19,828 nucleotides of DNA from an uncultured Alphaproteobacteria bacterium (GTDB lineage Bacteria; Pseudomonadota; Alphaproteobacteria; RF32; CAG-239): contig CAJTLY010000021.1 in the NCBI GenBank assembly GCA_910577095.1, forward strand, positions 1 through 19,828, given 5' to 3'. Under the pieces are notes generated by a model. The model made no database searches. It was not told the origin of the DNA and saw only the letters and a list, made by a program, of their open reading frames with translations. Below, piece by piece: positions 1 through 6,836 of this stretch. How positions within the stretch are numbered: position 1 is the stretch's first letter; every line of letters begins with the position of its first letter. A program made the translations under genes and the position numbers.

Positions 1-1385
1 TTGACACCCAGCGGAAAACCGCCGGTAACGATAATATGGTCGCCGTGGTGGGCCGCTCCGCTTTCCAAAGCCACCGACATCGCCACATCTTCAAAGTGGT
101 TAAAGCTTCCGAAAGTCGACGCATTGATAAAACGTCGGGCCCCCCAAACCAAACCCAGCTGCTGTGCAACTTTGACGTCCGGCGTTACCGCAATGATCGG
201 AATATCCGGACGTTCGCGCGAAACCAAAAAGGTGGTACGGCCCGAACTGGTATAAGTAACCACCGCGGCAACTTTGGTCAGCACTTTGGAAATTTCGCTG
301 GCGGCAAACGTGATGGCATCCGCTTCACCCATACAGCACGATACCGACTGCATACTTTTCATATACTGGAAGAACAACGGATCGGCTTCGACCTGAGTAA
401 TGATTTTACTCATCATTTTGACCGCTTCGACCGGATATTTGCCGGCGGCCGTTTCGGCCGAAAGCATCACCGCATCGGCACCGTCGTAAACGGCAGTCGC
501 CACATCCGAAACTTCGGCACGGGTCGGCGTCGGTTTTTCAATCATCGATTCCAACATTTGGGTCGCGACAATTACCGGACGCGCGTATTTGCGACAAGCA
601 TTGATAATTTTCTTCTGCAACACCGGAACCGCCTGCAACGGGCATTCGACGCCGAGATCGCCGCGGGCGACCATAATGCCGTCGGAAAGCCGGATAATCT
701 CTTCCAGCTCGGCAATTGCGCTCGGTTTTTCCAACTTGGAAATAATCAGGGCCCGATCGCCGATCAACTCGCGGGCCGCCTTCACATCCTCGGCAGATTG
801 CACAAAAGAAAGGCAGACCCAGTCCGCGCCCATGTCAAGGGCAAATTCCAAATCTTTGCGGTCTTTTTCGGTAATCGCGGAAATCGGCAGTTTGATGTTG
901 GGCAGATTAACCCCTTTATGGCCCGAAAGAGCTCCGCCGACCTTAACCGTCGTCACTGCCTGATCGCTGCTGCACGATTCAACCGTCAACACAATATTGC
1001 CGTCATTGAGCAACAACTCGTCACCGGGCTTGATTGCCGCAAAAATTTCCTTATGAGGCAAAGTGACCCGCTGCCGGTTACCGGGCAAATTCTGCATGTC
1101 CAGCACAAAGCGGTCGCCTTCTTTCAACACGATTCCGCCGTTTTCAAATTCTCCCACCCGCAGTTTCGGTCCCTGCAAATCGGCCACCACGGTCGTAAAC
1201 AATCCTTTTTCTTTGGAAAGGCGGCGTACCGTTTCATAACGTTGCCGATGTTCCTGATGCGTACCGTGGCTGAAATTAAAACGAAAGGCGTCGGCGCCGG
1301 CGTCAAGCAGGCGGGAAATCGTTTCTTCATCGGCGGAAGACGGCCCGATGGTGGCCAGAATACGAGTATAGGTCTTTTTTGGCAT
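1..1385 (-). CDS. pyk: Pyruvate kinase, 3' end cut by the window edge
   Basis: Transfers phosphate from phosphoenolpyruvate to ADP, giving pyruvate and ATP in the last step of glycolysis (cytoplasm). The reading frame is open from an ATG at 1385 to base 1, giving 461 residues; only the extreme C-terminus is missing, since the last visible residues (VTGGFPLGV) match the end of the C-terminal domain. Visible motifs are RFNFSHG at residues 35-41 (substrate/K+ site), DLQGPKLRVG in the A/B-domain region, SKLEKP with the catalytic lysine at K217 and metal-binding E219, the DGIMVARGDLG segment, and the MLSAETAAGKYPVEAV stretch. The start is supported by an AGAGGA ribosome site 6-11 bases upstream. 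Divergent from the GapR-like gene. Product very secure; the length of the missing tail is unknown. Confidence 0.96.
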   Translation of the reverse strand, partial: MPKKTYTRILATIGPSSADEETISRLLDAGADAFRFNFSHGTHQEHRQRYETVRRLSKEKGLFTTVVADLQGPKLRVGEFENGGIVLKEGDRFVLDMQNLPGNRQRVTLPHKEIFAAIKPGDELLLNDGNIVLTVESCSSDQAVTTVKVGGALSGHKGVNLPNIKLPISAITEKDRKDLEFALDMGADWVCLSFVQSAEDVKAARELIGDRALIISKLEKPSAIAELEEIIRLSDGIMVARGDLGVECPLQAVPVLQKKIINACRKYARPVIVATQMLESMIEKPTPTRAEVSDVATAVYDGADAVMLSAETAAGKYPVEAVKMMSKIITQVEADPLFFQYMKSMQSVSCCMGEADAITFAASEISKVLTKVAAVVTYTSSGRTTFLVSRERPDIPIIAVTPDVKVAQQLGLVWGARRFINASTFGSFNHFEDVAMSVALESGAAHHGDHIIVTGGFPLGV

Positions 1386-1546
1386 TTTTTATCCTCTTTC
1401 ACATTTTATATAATAGCGGCATTATAGGCGTTAAAATTTAAACTTCTACAATATTTTTTTGTTCACACAAATTTATTTGCTTGTAAAAATATATAGGTTT
1501 TGATAATCTCGCTTACAATTAAAAATATGTTTTCAGGAGATAAAAA
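1386..1546. promoter_or_regulatory. Divergent AT-rich promoter region between pyk and the GapR-like gene
   Basis: About 160 very AT-rich bases separate two divergent starts. On the minus strand a TATAAT box lies at 1426-1421, about 36 bases before the pyk ATG, with a weak TTGTAG 19 bases further upstream; it is the best pyk promoter candidate. For the plus-strand gene TTGTAA (1481-1486) and GATAAT (1502-1507) are separated by only 15 bases, so no single promoter is convincing. No hairpin terminator is visible. Confidence 0.4.
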
Positions 1547-1789
1547 ATGACAGAAGTTGGAGGCATTGCTGCCGACAGACTGCGTTCGCTGATCGAACGC
1601 ATCGAACGCCTGGAAGAAGAGAAAAAAGCTCTTTCCGGCGATATCCGCGATGTTTTTGCCGAAGCCAAATCGGCCGGTTTCGACGTAAAGATCATGCGCT
1701 CGATCCTAAAACTGCGCAAAATGAACGCCGCCGACCGCGACGAACAGGAATTTCTGCTCGACACTTATCGCAAGGCACTCGATTTATAA
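1547..1789 (+). CDS. gapR: GapR-like nucleoid-associated protein (DUF2312 family)
   Basis: An 80-residue protein matching the alphaproteobacterial DUF2312/UPF0335 family, whose Caulobacter member GapR binds overtwisted AT-rich DNA and supports replication and chromosome segregation. The N-terminal two thirds are a long charged helix (RLRSLIERIERLEEEKKAL at about residues 11-29, then GDIRDVFAEAKSAGFDVK), followed by the family hallmark LRKMNAADRDEQE and a short C-terminal helix. The ATG has a good site (CAGGAGA) 6-12 bases upstream. Full length for the family. Its stop codon overlaps the end of the convergent chromate transporter gene by 6 bases. The family call is firm; the cellular role is inferred from the family. 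Confidence 0.93.
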   Translation: MTEVGGIAADRLRSLIERIERLEEEKKALSGDIRDVFAEAKSAGFDVKIMRSILKLRKMNAADRDEQEFLLDTYRKALDL

Positions 1790-2305
1790 ACCGAGGACCA
1801 GGCCTAAAATTCCGCCGATAACAATATAAGCAATGGGGTGCAGTTTGAAAAAGTGAATTGCGCCCCAAAATATTGCGCAAATTGCCGCCGCCTCAAGGCT
1901 AAGCAAAGATAACCGGCCCAATTCAATCCCCGCGTTCAGAATCAGCGCCAGCACCGCCGGGCGAATCGTATACATCAGATTTTGAAAAAAACAGGTTTCA
2001 CGATAACGGTCCAGCAGTTTGGCAATAATGACAATAATCACCACTGACGGAAAAACCAGTCCCAGAGTCGCGGTCAACGCTCCGGCAATGCCGGCCGCCT
2101 TAAAACCGGCATAAGTCGCCATATTAACCCCCACCGGCCCCGGCGAAGATTCGGACACCGCAATCATGTCCACCAGTTCCGCCGAAGTAAACCACGGATA
2201 GGCCGCACTCAGGTCAAACAGAAACGGAACCGTTACCAGGCCGCCGCCCAACGCAAACAAGCCGATTTTGAAAAATTCGCCGAACAAAGTTAAAAAAATC
2301 ATCAT
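1784..2305 (-). CDS. Chromate transporter family protein, second half-size subunit
   Basis: A 173-residue membrane protein of the CHR family (short-chain type), in which two half-size proteins form the transporter; characterised members export chromate, but many family members have unknown substrates. It carries the family signature FFKIGLFALGGGLVTVPFL near the N-terminus and SSPGPVGVNMATYAGFK at about residues 53-69, followed by several hydrophobic segments up to the C-terminus. The gene follows its paralogous partner with a single base between stop and start, so the two are almost certainly cotranscribed and coupled. Its own stop overlaps the end of the convergent GapR-like gene by 6 bases. 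No chrB-type regulator is visible nearby. Family secure, substrate not. Confidence 0.9.
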   Translation of the reverse strand: MMIFLTLFGEFFKIGLFALGGGLVTVPFLFDLSAAYPWFTSAELVDMIAVSESSPGPVGVNMATYAGFKAAGIAGALTATLGLVFPSVVIIVIIAKLLDRYRETCFFQNLMYTIRPAVLALILNAGIELGRLSLLSLEAAAICAIFWGAIHFFKLHPIAYIVIGGILGLVLGL

Positions 2306-2306
2306 T

Positions 2307-2831
2307 TCAGCCTCTTACCCCCAGACCGATAACCGCTGCCGCCGCAACCACCATTACCGGCGAAGCGCCCAGCCACAAAAGCCCCAGCATGGACAAAACA
2401 AAAATTGTTCCCTGCAACAAACTGCCGATTCCCTTTTTGCGCATACTTAAAATGACGTCAAAAATCAGGGCGATCACCACAATCCGGATACCGGCAAAGG
2501 CATGGGCAACATAACGGTTTTCCATATAGAGTTCCAAAACGTTGGCCAAACCGATAATGATCAAAAAAGAAGGTGTAATAATACCGGTTGTCGCCGCCAC
2601 CGCGCCGGAAATATTTTTCATTTTATAACCGATAAAAGTGGCAACATTCACCGCAATAATCCCCGGCGTACACTGACCGATCGAATAATAGTCCATGATT
2701 TCTTCATCGCTGACCCACTTCTTTTTTTCAACCAACTCCGCCTGCAGCAGCGGAATCATCGCATAACCGCCGCCGAACGTGAAAAGGCCGATTTTAAAGA
2801 AAGTCGCAAATAAGCTCCACAAAACCGACAT
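2307..2831 (-). CDS. Chromate transporter family protein, first half-size subunit
   Basis: A 174-residue CHR-family membrane protein, the promoter-proximal partner of the short-chain pair. The signature FFKIGLFTFGGGYAMIPLLQ is near the N-terminus; GQCTPGIIAVNVATFIGYK occupies the position of the second conserved motif; the remaining sequence is mostly hydrophobic helices. The two subunits differ clearly from each other (for example GGGYAMIP against GGGLVTVP), as is usual for pairs thought to insert in opposite orientation. The ATG has an ACGGAG ribosome site about 12 bases upstream. It is divergent from the transhydrogenase operon. Chromate export is the textbook function of the family, but the true substrate here cannot be read from the sequence. 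Confidence 0.9.
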   Translation of the reverse strand: MSVLWSLFATFFKIGLFTFGGGYAMIPLLQAELVEKKKWVSDEEIMDYYSIGQCTPGIIAVNVATFIGYKMKNISGAVAATTGIITPSFLIIIGLANVLELYMENRYVAHAFAGIRIVVIALIFDVILSMRKKGIGSLLQGTIFVLSMLGLLWLGASPVMVVAAAAVIGLGVRG

Positions 2832-2911
2832 TTTTAACTTATCTCCGTTTTCAAAAAATTAAATATGATTATATCAAGATAAACTTTCATAATCGTTAAA
2901 ACGGAGACAAA
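2832..2911. promoter_or_regulatory. Divergent intergenic region with a 9-base inverted repeat covering both ribosome sites
   Basis: Eighty AT-rich bases separate the first CHR gene (-) and pntAA (+). CTCCGTTTT at 2843-2851 and AAAACGGAG at 2898-2906 are perfect inverted copies 46 bases apart. Each copy contains the Shine-Dalgarno sequence of the gene it precedes, so the symmetry may reflect like translation signals rather than a protein site. Promoter boxes must lie between the arms, but no consensus pair stands out. Confidence 0.5.
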
Positions 2912-3928
2912 ATGATTATAGCTGTTCTGAAAGAGACCGCCGATTACGAACAACGGGTTGCCGTCACGCCCGCTGTCGTTCGCAAGCTCGCCAAGGGTGC
3001 AATTCGGATAAAAGTCGAAAAGGAAGCCGGCAAAACGGCCGGTTTCAGTGACGACGATTATATGCAGGCCGGCGCCGAAATCATCGACACGGCACAACAA
3101 ACCGTGCAGGATGCCGCCTTTCTGTTTAAAATCCAAGCTCCCTCTCCGGAAGAACTGGCACGGCTGCCCGACGGCATCTCCGTGATCGCCGACCTTCGCC
3201 GTCTCGAAGCAGACAGTGAACTGATTTTCAACCATCGACTCAGCCTGTATGCCTTGGAAAAAATTCCGCGGATCTCACGGGCGCAAAACATGGATATTTT
3301 GTCTTCGCAGGACAATTTGGCCGGCTACAAAGCGGTGCTGGAAGCCGTTAACATGCTTAACCGCGTCGTACCGATGATGACAACCGCCGCCGGATCGGTA
3401 CCGCCGGCAAAAGTGTTGGTGATCGGCATCGGCGTTGCCGGGTTGCAGGCGATTGCCACCGCCAAACGTCTCGGCGCCGCCGTCTCCGCTTCCGATATCC
3501 GCCCCGAAACCCGCGAACAGGCCGAGTCCCTCGGTGCCCGTTTCGTAACCTCCGAAAACCTCGAAGCCGCTGTTTTTGAATCCGACATTGTGATCACCGC
3601 GGCCGGATCGCCGCCCAACGCGCCGATTCTGATTCGCGAAAAACAGCTCGAAAGCCTCCGCCACGGTTGCATTCTGATTGACATTTCCGGCAACGTGGAA
3701 GCTCTGAGCTACCCCGAAACCTATCTCACCGCCAACGGCGCAACCGTCACCGGCGACAAAATGATGGCTGCGCTGCTGCCGCACACCGCAAGCCTTCTGT
3801 TTGCCAACAACGTTTACAACTATTTCCGCTTGCTGCAGCCGGACGCCTTGCCTGCTGCCGCACCCGACTTTAACGACGAAATCCTTAACCGCACCTGCAT
3901 TTATTATCAGGGCAAGAAACGGGAGTAA
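2912..3928 (+). CDS. pntAA: NAD(P) transhydrogenase alpha subunit part 1 (NAD-binding domain I), short variant
   Basis: Domain I of proton-translocating transhydrogenase, which binds NAD(H) and passes hydride to NADP on PntB; cytoplasmic, docked on the membrane parts. At 338 residues it is shorter than the roughly 380 of the Rhodospirillum-type protein. Seen: EQRVAVTP (residues 13-20); RISRAQNMDILSSQDNLAGY, where R120, Q125, D128 and S131 line up with the nucleotide-site residues R127, Q132, D135 and S138 of the R. rubrum protein; and the Rossmann glycines G172, G174 and G177 in GIGVAGLQ. Missing: about 30 residues after GARFVTSENLEAA, the segment that in the family holds the mobile loop with the conserved GGYAKEM. 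The DLAxxxGGN motif is also reduced to DISGN. ACGGAG site 7-12 bases before the ATG. First gene of pntAA-pntAB-pntB, 3 bases before pntAB. Confidence 0.93.
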   Translation: MIIAVLKETADYEQRVAVTPAVVRKLAKGAIRIKVEKEAGKTAGFSDDDYMQAGAEIIDTAQQTVQDAAFLFKIQAPSPEELARLPDGISVIADLRRLEADSELIFNHRLSLYALEKIPRISRAQNMDILSSQDNLAGYKAVLEAVNMLNRVVPMMTTAAGSVPPAKVLVIGIGVAGLQAIATAKRLGAAVSASDIRPETREQAESLGARFVTSENLEAAVFESDIVITAAGSPPNAPILIREKQLESLRHGCILIDISGNVEALSYPETYLTANGATVTGDKMMAALLPHTASLLFANNVYNYFRLLQPDALPAAAPDFNDEILNRTCIYYQGKKRE

Positions 3929-3931
3929 GTT

Positions 3932-4210
3932 ATGATTGATCTGACAACCATTTTTATTTTGGCCGCTTTTATCGGTTACTTTGTGGTTTGGGGCGTAACG
4001 CCGGCCCTGTATTCACCGCTGATGAGCGTATCCAACGCCATCTCCGGGGTGGTGGTTCTGGGCGCGGTCACCGTCGTCGGTTTTGCCGAAAATCCGTGGG
4101 CCGAGGCTTGCGGATTGATCGCCGTCGTTTTGGCTTCCGTTAACATATTCGGCGGCTTTGCCGTTTCGGCGCGAATGCTGTCGATGTTCAAAACCCGGGA
4201 GAAAAAGTAA
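3932..4210 (+). CDS. pntAB: NAD(P) transhydrogenase alpha subunit part 2 (membrane)
   Basis: A 92-residue membrane protein forming the N-terminal part of the transhydrogenase proton channel (domain II) with PntB. It has three hydrophobic helices: about residues 4-22 (IFILAAFIGYFVVWGVTP), 30-50 (VSNAISGVVVLGAVTVVGF) and 58-80. The PLMSVSNAISG segment is highly conserved in the family, as is the closing ASVNIFGGFAVSARMLSMF. The length is normal for the split-alpha form. Start ATG lies 3 bases after the pntAA stop, with the ribosome site inside the pntAA end (CGGGAG). Its TAA overlaps the pntB ATG by one base (TAATG), indicating translational coupling. Confidence 0.95.
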   Translation: MIDLTTIFILAAFIGYFVVWGVTPALYSPLMSVSNAISGVVVLGAVTVVGFAENPWAEACGLIAVVLASVNIFGGFAVSARMLSMFKTREKK

Positions 4211-5559
4211 TGAGCGGATTAATTTACCTGATCGCGGCAGTTCTTTTTATTCTGGCGATTCGCGGTCTCAGTTCTCCCCGCAGTGCCCGTCTCGGCAACG
4301 GTTTGGGAATTGCCGGCATGACGCTTGCAGTCGTAACGGCTTTGGCACTGGTTCCGCCGCAACGCCTGCTGCTGATTGTTCCCGCATTGGCCATCGGCGG
4401 CATCATCGGCGTCATCAGCGGACAAAAGGTCAAGATGACGGCGCTGCCGCAAATGATTGCCGCTTTTAACGGTCTCGGCGGTTTGGCTGCCGCGTTTATT
4501 GCCGCCGGAGAAATCGCCGACGGCGGTACCCGTTATTTCGGCTCGGCAGCAGGATTGCTGATCGGTGCCCTGGCCTTTTCCGGCTCAATGATCGCTTTTG
4601 CAAAACTGCAGGGACTTTTACCCGGACGACCGTTTCGTTTTGCGCTGCAACACCCGCTCAACGTTTTGCTCGGCGCCGCTGCCTTTGCCTTGTTAGCAGC
4701 CTTTTCGCTCTGGCATACCGAATGGTTGTTCTGGGCGCTGGCCGTTATCGCCCTGCTGCTTGGATTCCTGCTGGTTTTACCGGTGGGCGGCGCCGATATG
4801 CCGATCATCATTTCGGTGCTCAATTCCTATTCCGGCTGGGCAGCGGCCGGAATCGGCTTCACGCTCGGGCAAACGCTGCTGATCATTACCGGCACGATTG
4901 TCGGTGCCAGCGGCGCCATTCTGGCTTATGTTATGACCAAGGCAATGAACTCCTCCCTGCTTCAGATCATGACCGGCGGCAACACCCAGAATCCGTCTCT
5001 TGCCGCCGCCGTCGTTCACCAAGACCGCACGGCCCGCAGCGGCAGCCCCGAAGACGCTGCTTTCATTATGGAAAATGCCGAAAAAATCATCATTGTTCCC
5101 GGTTACGGCATGGCAGCCGCCCATGCTCAGCATGCCCTGAAGGAAATGGCCGACGTTTTGCGGCAAAAATATCATACCGAGGTACGTTTTGCAATTCACC
5201 CGGTCGCGGGCCGCATGCCCGGGCATATGAACGTTCTGTTGGCCGAAGCCAACGTCCCTTATGACGAAATTTATGAGATGGACGACATTAACCGAGATTT
5301 CGGAAACGTCGACGTAGCTTATGTGATCGGCGCCAACGACATCACCAACCCGTTGGCCAAAACCGACCCTTCGTCCCCGATCTACGGCATGCCGGTACTC
5401 GAAGTCGAACGCGCCAAAACGGTTTTTTTCGTCAAACGTTCGTTGGCCGCCGGCTATTCCGGGGTGGACAATCCGCTGTTTTACAACGACAATACCATTA
5501 TGCTTTACGGCGACGCCAAACAAGTGACCGAAGCAATTGTCAAAGATCTCGAAAAATAA
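4210..5559 (+). CDS. pntB: NAD(P) transhydrogenase beta subunit
   Basis: 449-residue subunit holding most of membrane domain II and the NADP(H)-binding domain III; it couples hydride transfer to proton entry and supplies NADPH. The first 260 residues or so are a series of hydrophobic helices, with the conserved GADMPIIISVLNSYSGWAAA segment around residues 195-214. Domain III begins near MTGGNTQNPSLAA and shows the nucleotide-binding loop PGYGMAAAHAQHA (G298, G300), HPVAGRMPGHMNVLLAEANV around residues 330-349, the GANDITNPLAKTDPSSPIYG loop and RAKTVFFVKRSL. All key motifs are intact, which contrasts with the shortened PntAA. Starts one base inside the pntAB stop. No clear terminator follows; the next gene is convergent 36 bases away. 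Confidence 0.97.
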   Translation: MSGLIYLIAAVLFILAIRGLSSPRSARLGNGLGIAGMTLAVVTALALVPPQRLLLIVPALAIGGIIGVISGQKVKMTALPQMIAAFNGLGGLAAAFIAAGEIADGGTRYFGSAAGLLIGALAFSGSMIAFAKLQGLLPGRPFRFALQHPLNVLLGAAAFALLAAFSLWHTEWLFWALAVIALLLGFLLVLPVGGADMPIIISVLNSYSGWAAAGIGFTLGQTLLIITGTIVGASGAILAYVMTKAMNSSLLQIMTGGNTQNPSLAAAVVHQDRTARSGSPEDAAFIMENAEKIIIVPGYGMAAAHAQHALKEMADVLRQKYHTEVRFAIHPVAGRMPGHMNVLLAEANVPYDEIYEMDDINRDFGNVDVAYVIGANDITNPLAKTDPSSPIYGMPVLEVERAKTVFFVKRSLAAGYSGVDNPLFYNDNTIMLYGDAKQVTEAIVKDLEK

Positions 5560-5595
5560 ACTTTTCAGGCGACTTGCGGATATTTTCAAATATTG

Positions 5596-6153
5596 TCAGA
5601 TAAAAACCAACAAAGCGACCAGCAAAATTCCGTACAGCAGAATTCCTTTGAGATACATGCCTGCCACCCTGAAGTCGGCACCCGAAGGCATCGCGTTTTC
5701 GATAATGATGGTTTGAATCAACACATACAAAATATAATTCAGCATTGTCGGACGCATCAGCGGCAGATAATAGCGGTTGAGATAAAAACCGATCACCAGC
5801 AGCAGCAACGGTGCCATTGCCGACGGAATCGCATTATAAAAAGTTACGTTGCGAAAACCGACGCTGCCCATCACATAATAACCGTCGGGAGACTTGCGCG
5901 GAAAAATCGTAAAATTGCACGGATGGGCATTGAGAACCAAACCGACGATATAATGCATCATCTCATGAAGGATGGTTCCGGGAATGTTGACCAAAGCGCT
6001 GGCCCACATGCTGCTGTAGGTGGTATATTTTATCCGCAACAGCACAATCACCAGCAAAATCAGCAAAAAACGGTTGTTAAACAGGGTGGCCAACACTTCG
6101 GGATCGGTCGAGAAATAAATCCAACGCTGGTAAAGCAAAGCCAAAAAGTCCAT
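5596..6153 (-). CDS. Polytopic membrane protein with HEMMH motif, putative M50-like metalloprotease
   Basis: 185 residues with about four or five hydrophobic segments. A helix at about 28-40 precedes GTILHEMMHYIVG, where H63, E64 and H67 form an HExxH zinc motif inside a hydrophobic stretch. This is followed by GSVGFRNVTFY (96-106) and AIPSAMAPLLLLVIGFYL. Near the end, in AMPSGADFRVA, D160 is a possible third zinc ligand. This order (HExxH, glycine-rich strand, proline-containing helix, late Asp) resembles M50-type intramembrane proteases, but I do not recognise a named subfamily and cleavage activity is inference. Second gene after the TetR-type regulator: 4 bases separate them, and its AAGGAG site overlaps the regulator's stop codon, so translation is probably coupled. 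Confidence 0.75.
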   Translation of the reverse strand: MDFLALLYQRWIYFSTDPEVLATLFNNRFLLILLVIVLLRIKYTTYSSMWASALVNIPGTILHEMMHYIVGLVLNAHPCNFTIFPRKSPDGYYVMGSVGFRNVTFYNAIPSAMAPLLLLVIGFYLNRYYLPLMRPTMLNYILYVLIQTIIIENAMPSGADFRVAGMYLKGILLYGILLVALLVFI

Positions 6154-6157
6154 TTTT

Positions 6158-6739
6158 TTACTCCTTGTTGAGCATCATCATGCCGGCCAGATAAGTATTG
6201 AGCAGCAAAGCGCTGCGGTTGTCGTTGCCGCCGCCGGCCGCCGAGAGCGCGCTCAAGGCCGTCAGCGCGGTTTCCAACACTTTTTGCGACGTTTTCAGCC
6301 GTTTGGTGTCAATTCGAGGAAACATCGCCGTCAGATCCGGCCGCACCAGACATCCGAATTTGACCAGCCGCCGCCGATAGCCGATGCTCAGGCGGTAGCC
6401 GTTCAGATTGAGGTGAAAGTTATAAAACAGAAACCACAACTGCCGGTTTGCAGCGACAAACTGCCGGAAAAAATCCGCATAAAGATTAATATTGCGATAG
6501 CCGTAAGGCCGGCCGCCCACCTGACTGAGATAGGCATACAGTTCGTCCAGCGTCAGTTCGTTCTGCTCGGCGACAAAATCGTCCATTGAAGCAAATTGAT
6601 TGTAGATGGTGCCGATCGAACAGCCCGAAGCCTCGGAAAGCTTGCGCGCGGTTAAAAACGCCGCGCCTTTTTCGGCCACCAGCCGGCGCCCGGTCTGCAA
6701 CAGTTTTTGGCGGATATTGTCTTTTGAATTCTGCATCAT
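6158..6739 (-). CDS. TetR/AcrR-family transcriptional regulator
   Basis: 193-residue dimeric DNA-binding repressor type. The N-terminal domain is typical: IRQKLLQTGRRLVAEKGAAF (helix 1), then the helix-turn-helix LTARKLSEASGCSIGTIYNQF at about residues 29-49, with the usual GTIYNQF recognition helix end, then MDDFVAEQ. The C-terminal ligand-binding part is helical and rich in Tyr, Phe and Trp (LWFLFYNFHLNLNGY), which would suit a hydrophobic ligand; the ligand itself cannot be told. First gene of a two-gene unit with the HEMMH membrane protein. Two adjacent ATGs (6739 and 6736) could start it and neither has a strong ribosome site. A palindrome in the divergent region upstream is a candidate autoregulatory operator. 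Confidence 0.92.
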   Translation of the reverse strand: MMQNSKDNIRQKLLQTGRRLVAEKGAAFLTARKLSEASGCSIGTIYNQFASMDDFVAEQNELTLDELYAYLSQVGGRPYGYRNINLYADFFRQFVAANRQLWFLFYNFHLNLNGYRLSIGYRRRLVKFGCLVRPDLTAMFPRIDTKRLKTSQKVLETALTALSALSAAGGGNDNRSALLLNTYLAGMMMLNKE

Positions 6740-6836
6740 ATATTTTTCTTAACAAATTGTTTGCAATTTGGCATTATAATAATTCAATTCTGAACGGTGT
6801 TCAATTTTTTTCTTGACCTATAACGGGAATAATTCG
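6740..6836. promoter_or_regulatory. Divergent promoter region with candidate TetR operator TGAACGGTGTTCA
   Basis: The gap between the TetR-type gene and the secreted-protein gene holds a palindrome, TGAAC-GGT-GTTCA (6791-6803), with perfect 5-base arms. This form resembles operators of TetR/AcrR regulators. On the minus strand TTGAAC (6804-6799) overlaps the palindrome and could act as a -35 box, with TATTAT at 6781-6776 at 17 bases or TATAAT at 6778-6773 at 20 bases. On the plus strand TATAAT at 6775-6780 lies just upstream of the palindrome. Binding there could therefore block both directions. The palindrome is seen; its role is inferred. Confidence 0.5.

Noticed and set aside
36..1427. 463-codon open frame on the plus strand across the pyruvate kinase gene
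   Set aside because: It lies codon-for-codon opposite pyk, is rich in His, Arg and Phe as expected for an antisense shadow, and has no ribosome site; pyk explains the region fully.
1784..2831. The two CHR genes as a broken single chromate transporter
   Set aside because: Both halves have their own complete N-terminal signature, start and ribosome site or coupling; this is the ordinary short-chain pair.
5580..5593. ATATTT-TC-AAATAT palindrome after pntB as a terminator
   Set aside because: The stem is all A/T with a two-base loop and no T run follows; too weak to call a terminator.
6813..6836. TTG start for the secreted protein 24 bases before the ATG
   Set aside because: It would place eight polar residues before a standard signal peptide, and the ATG at 6837 has GGGA upstream.
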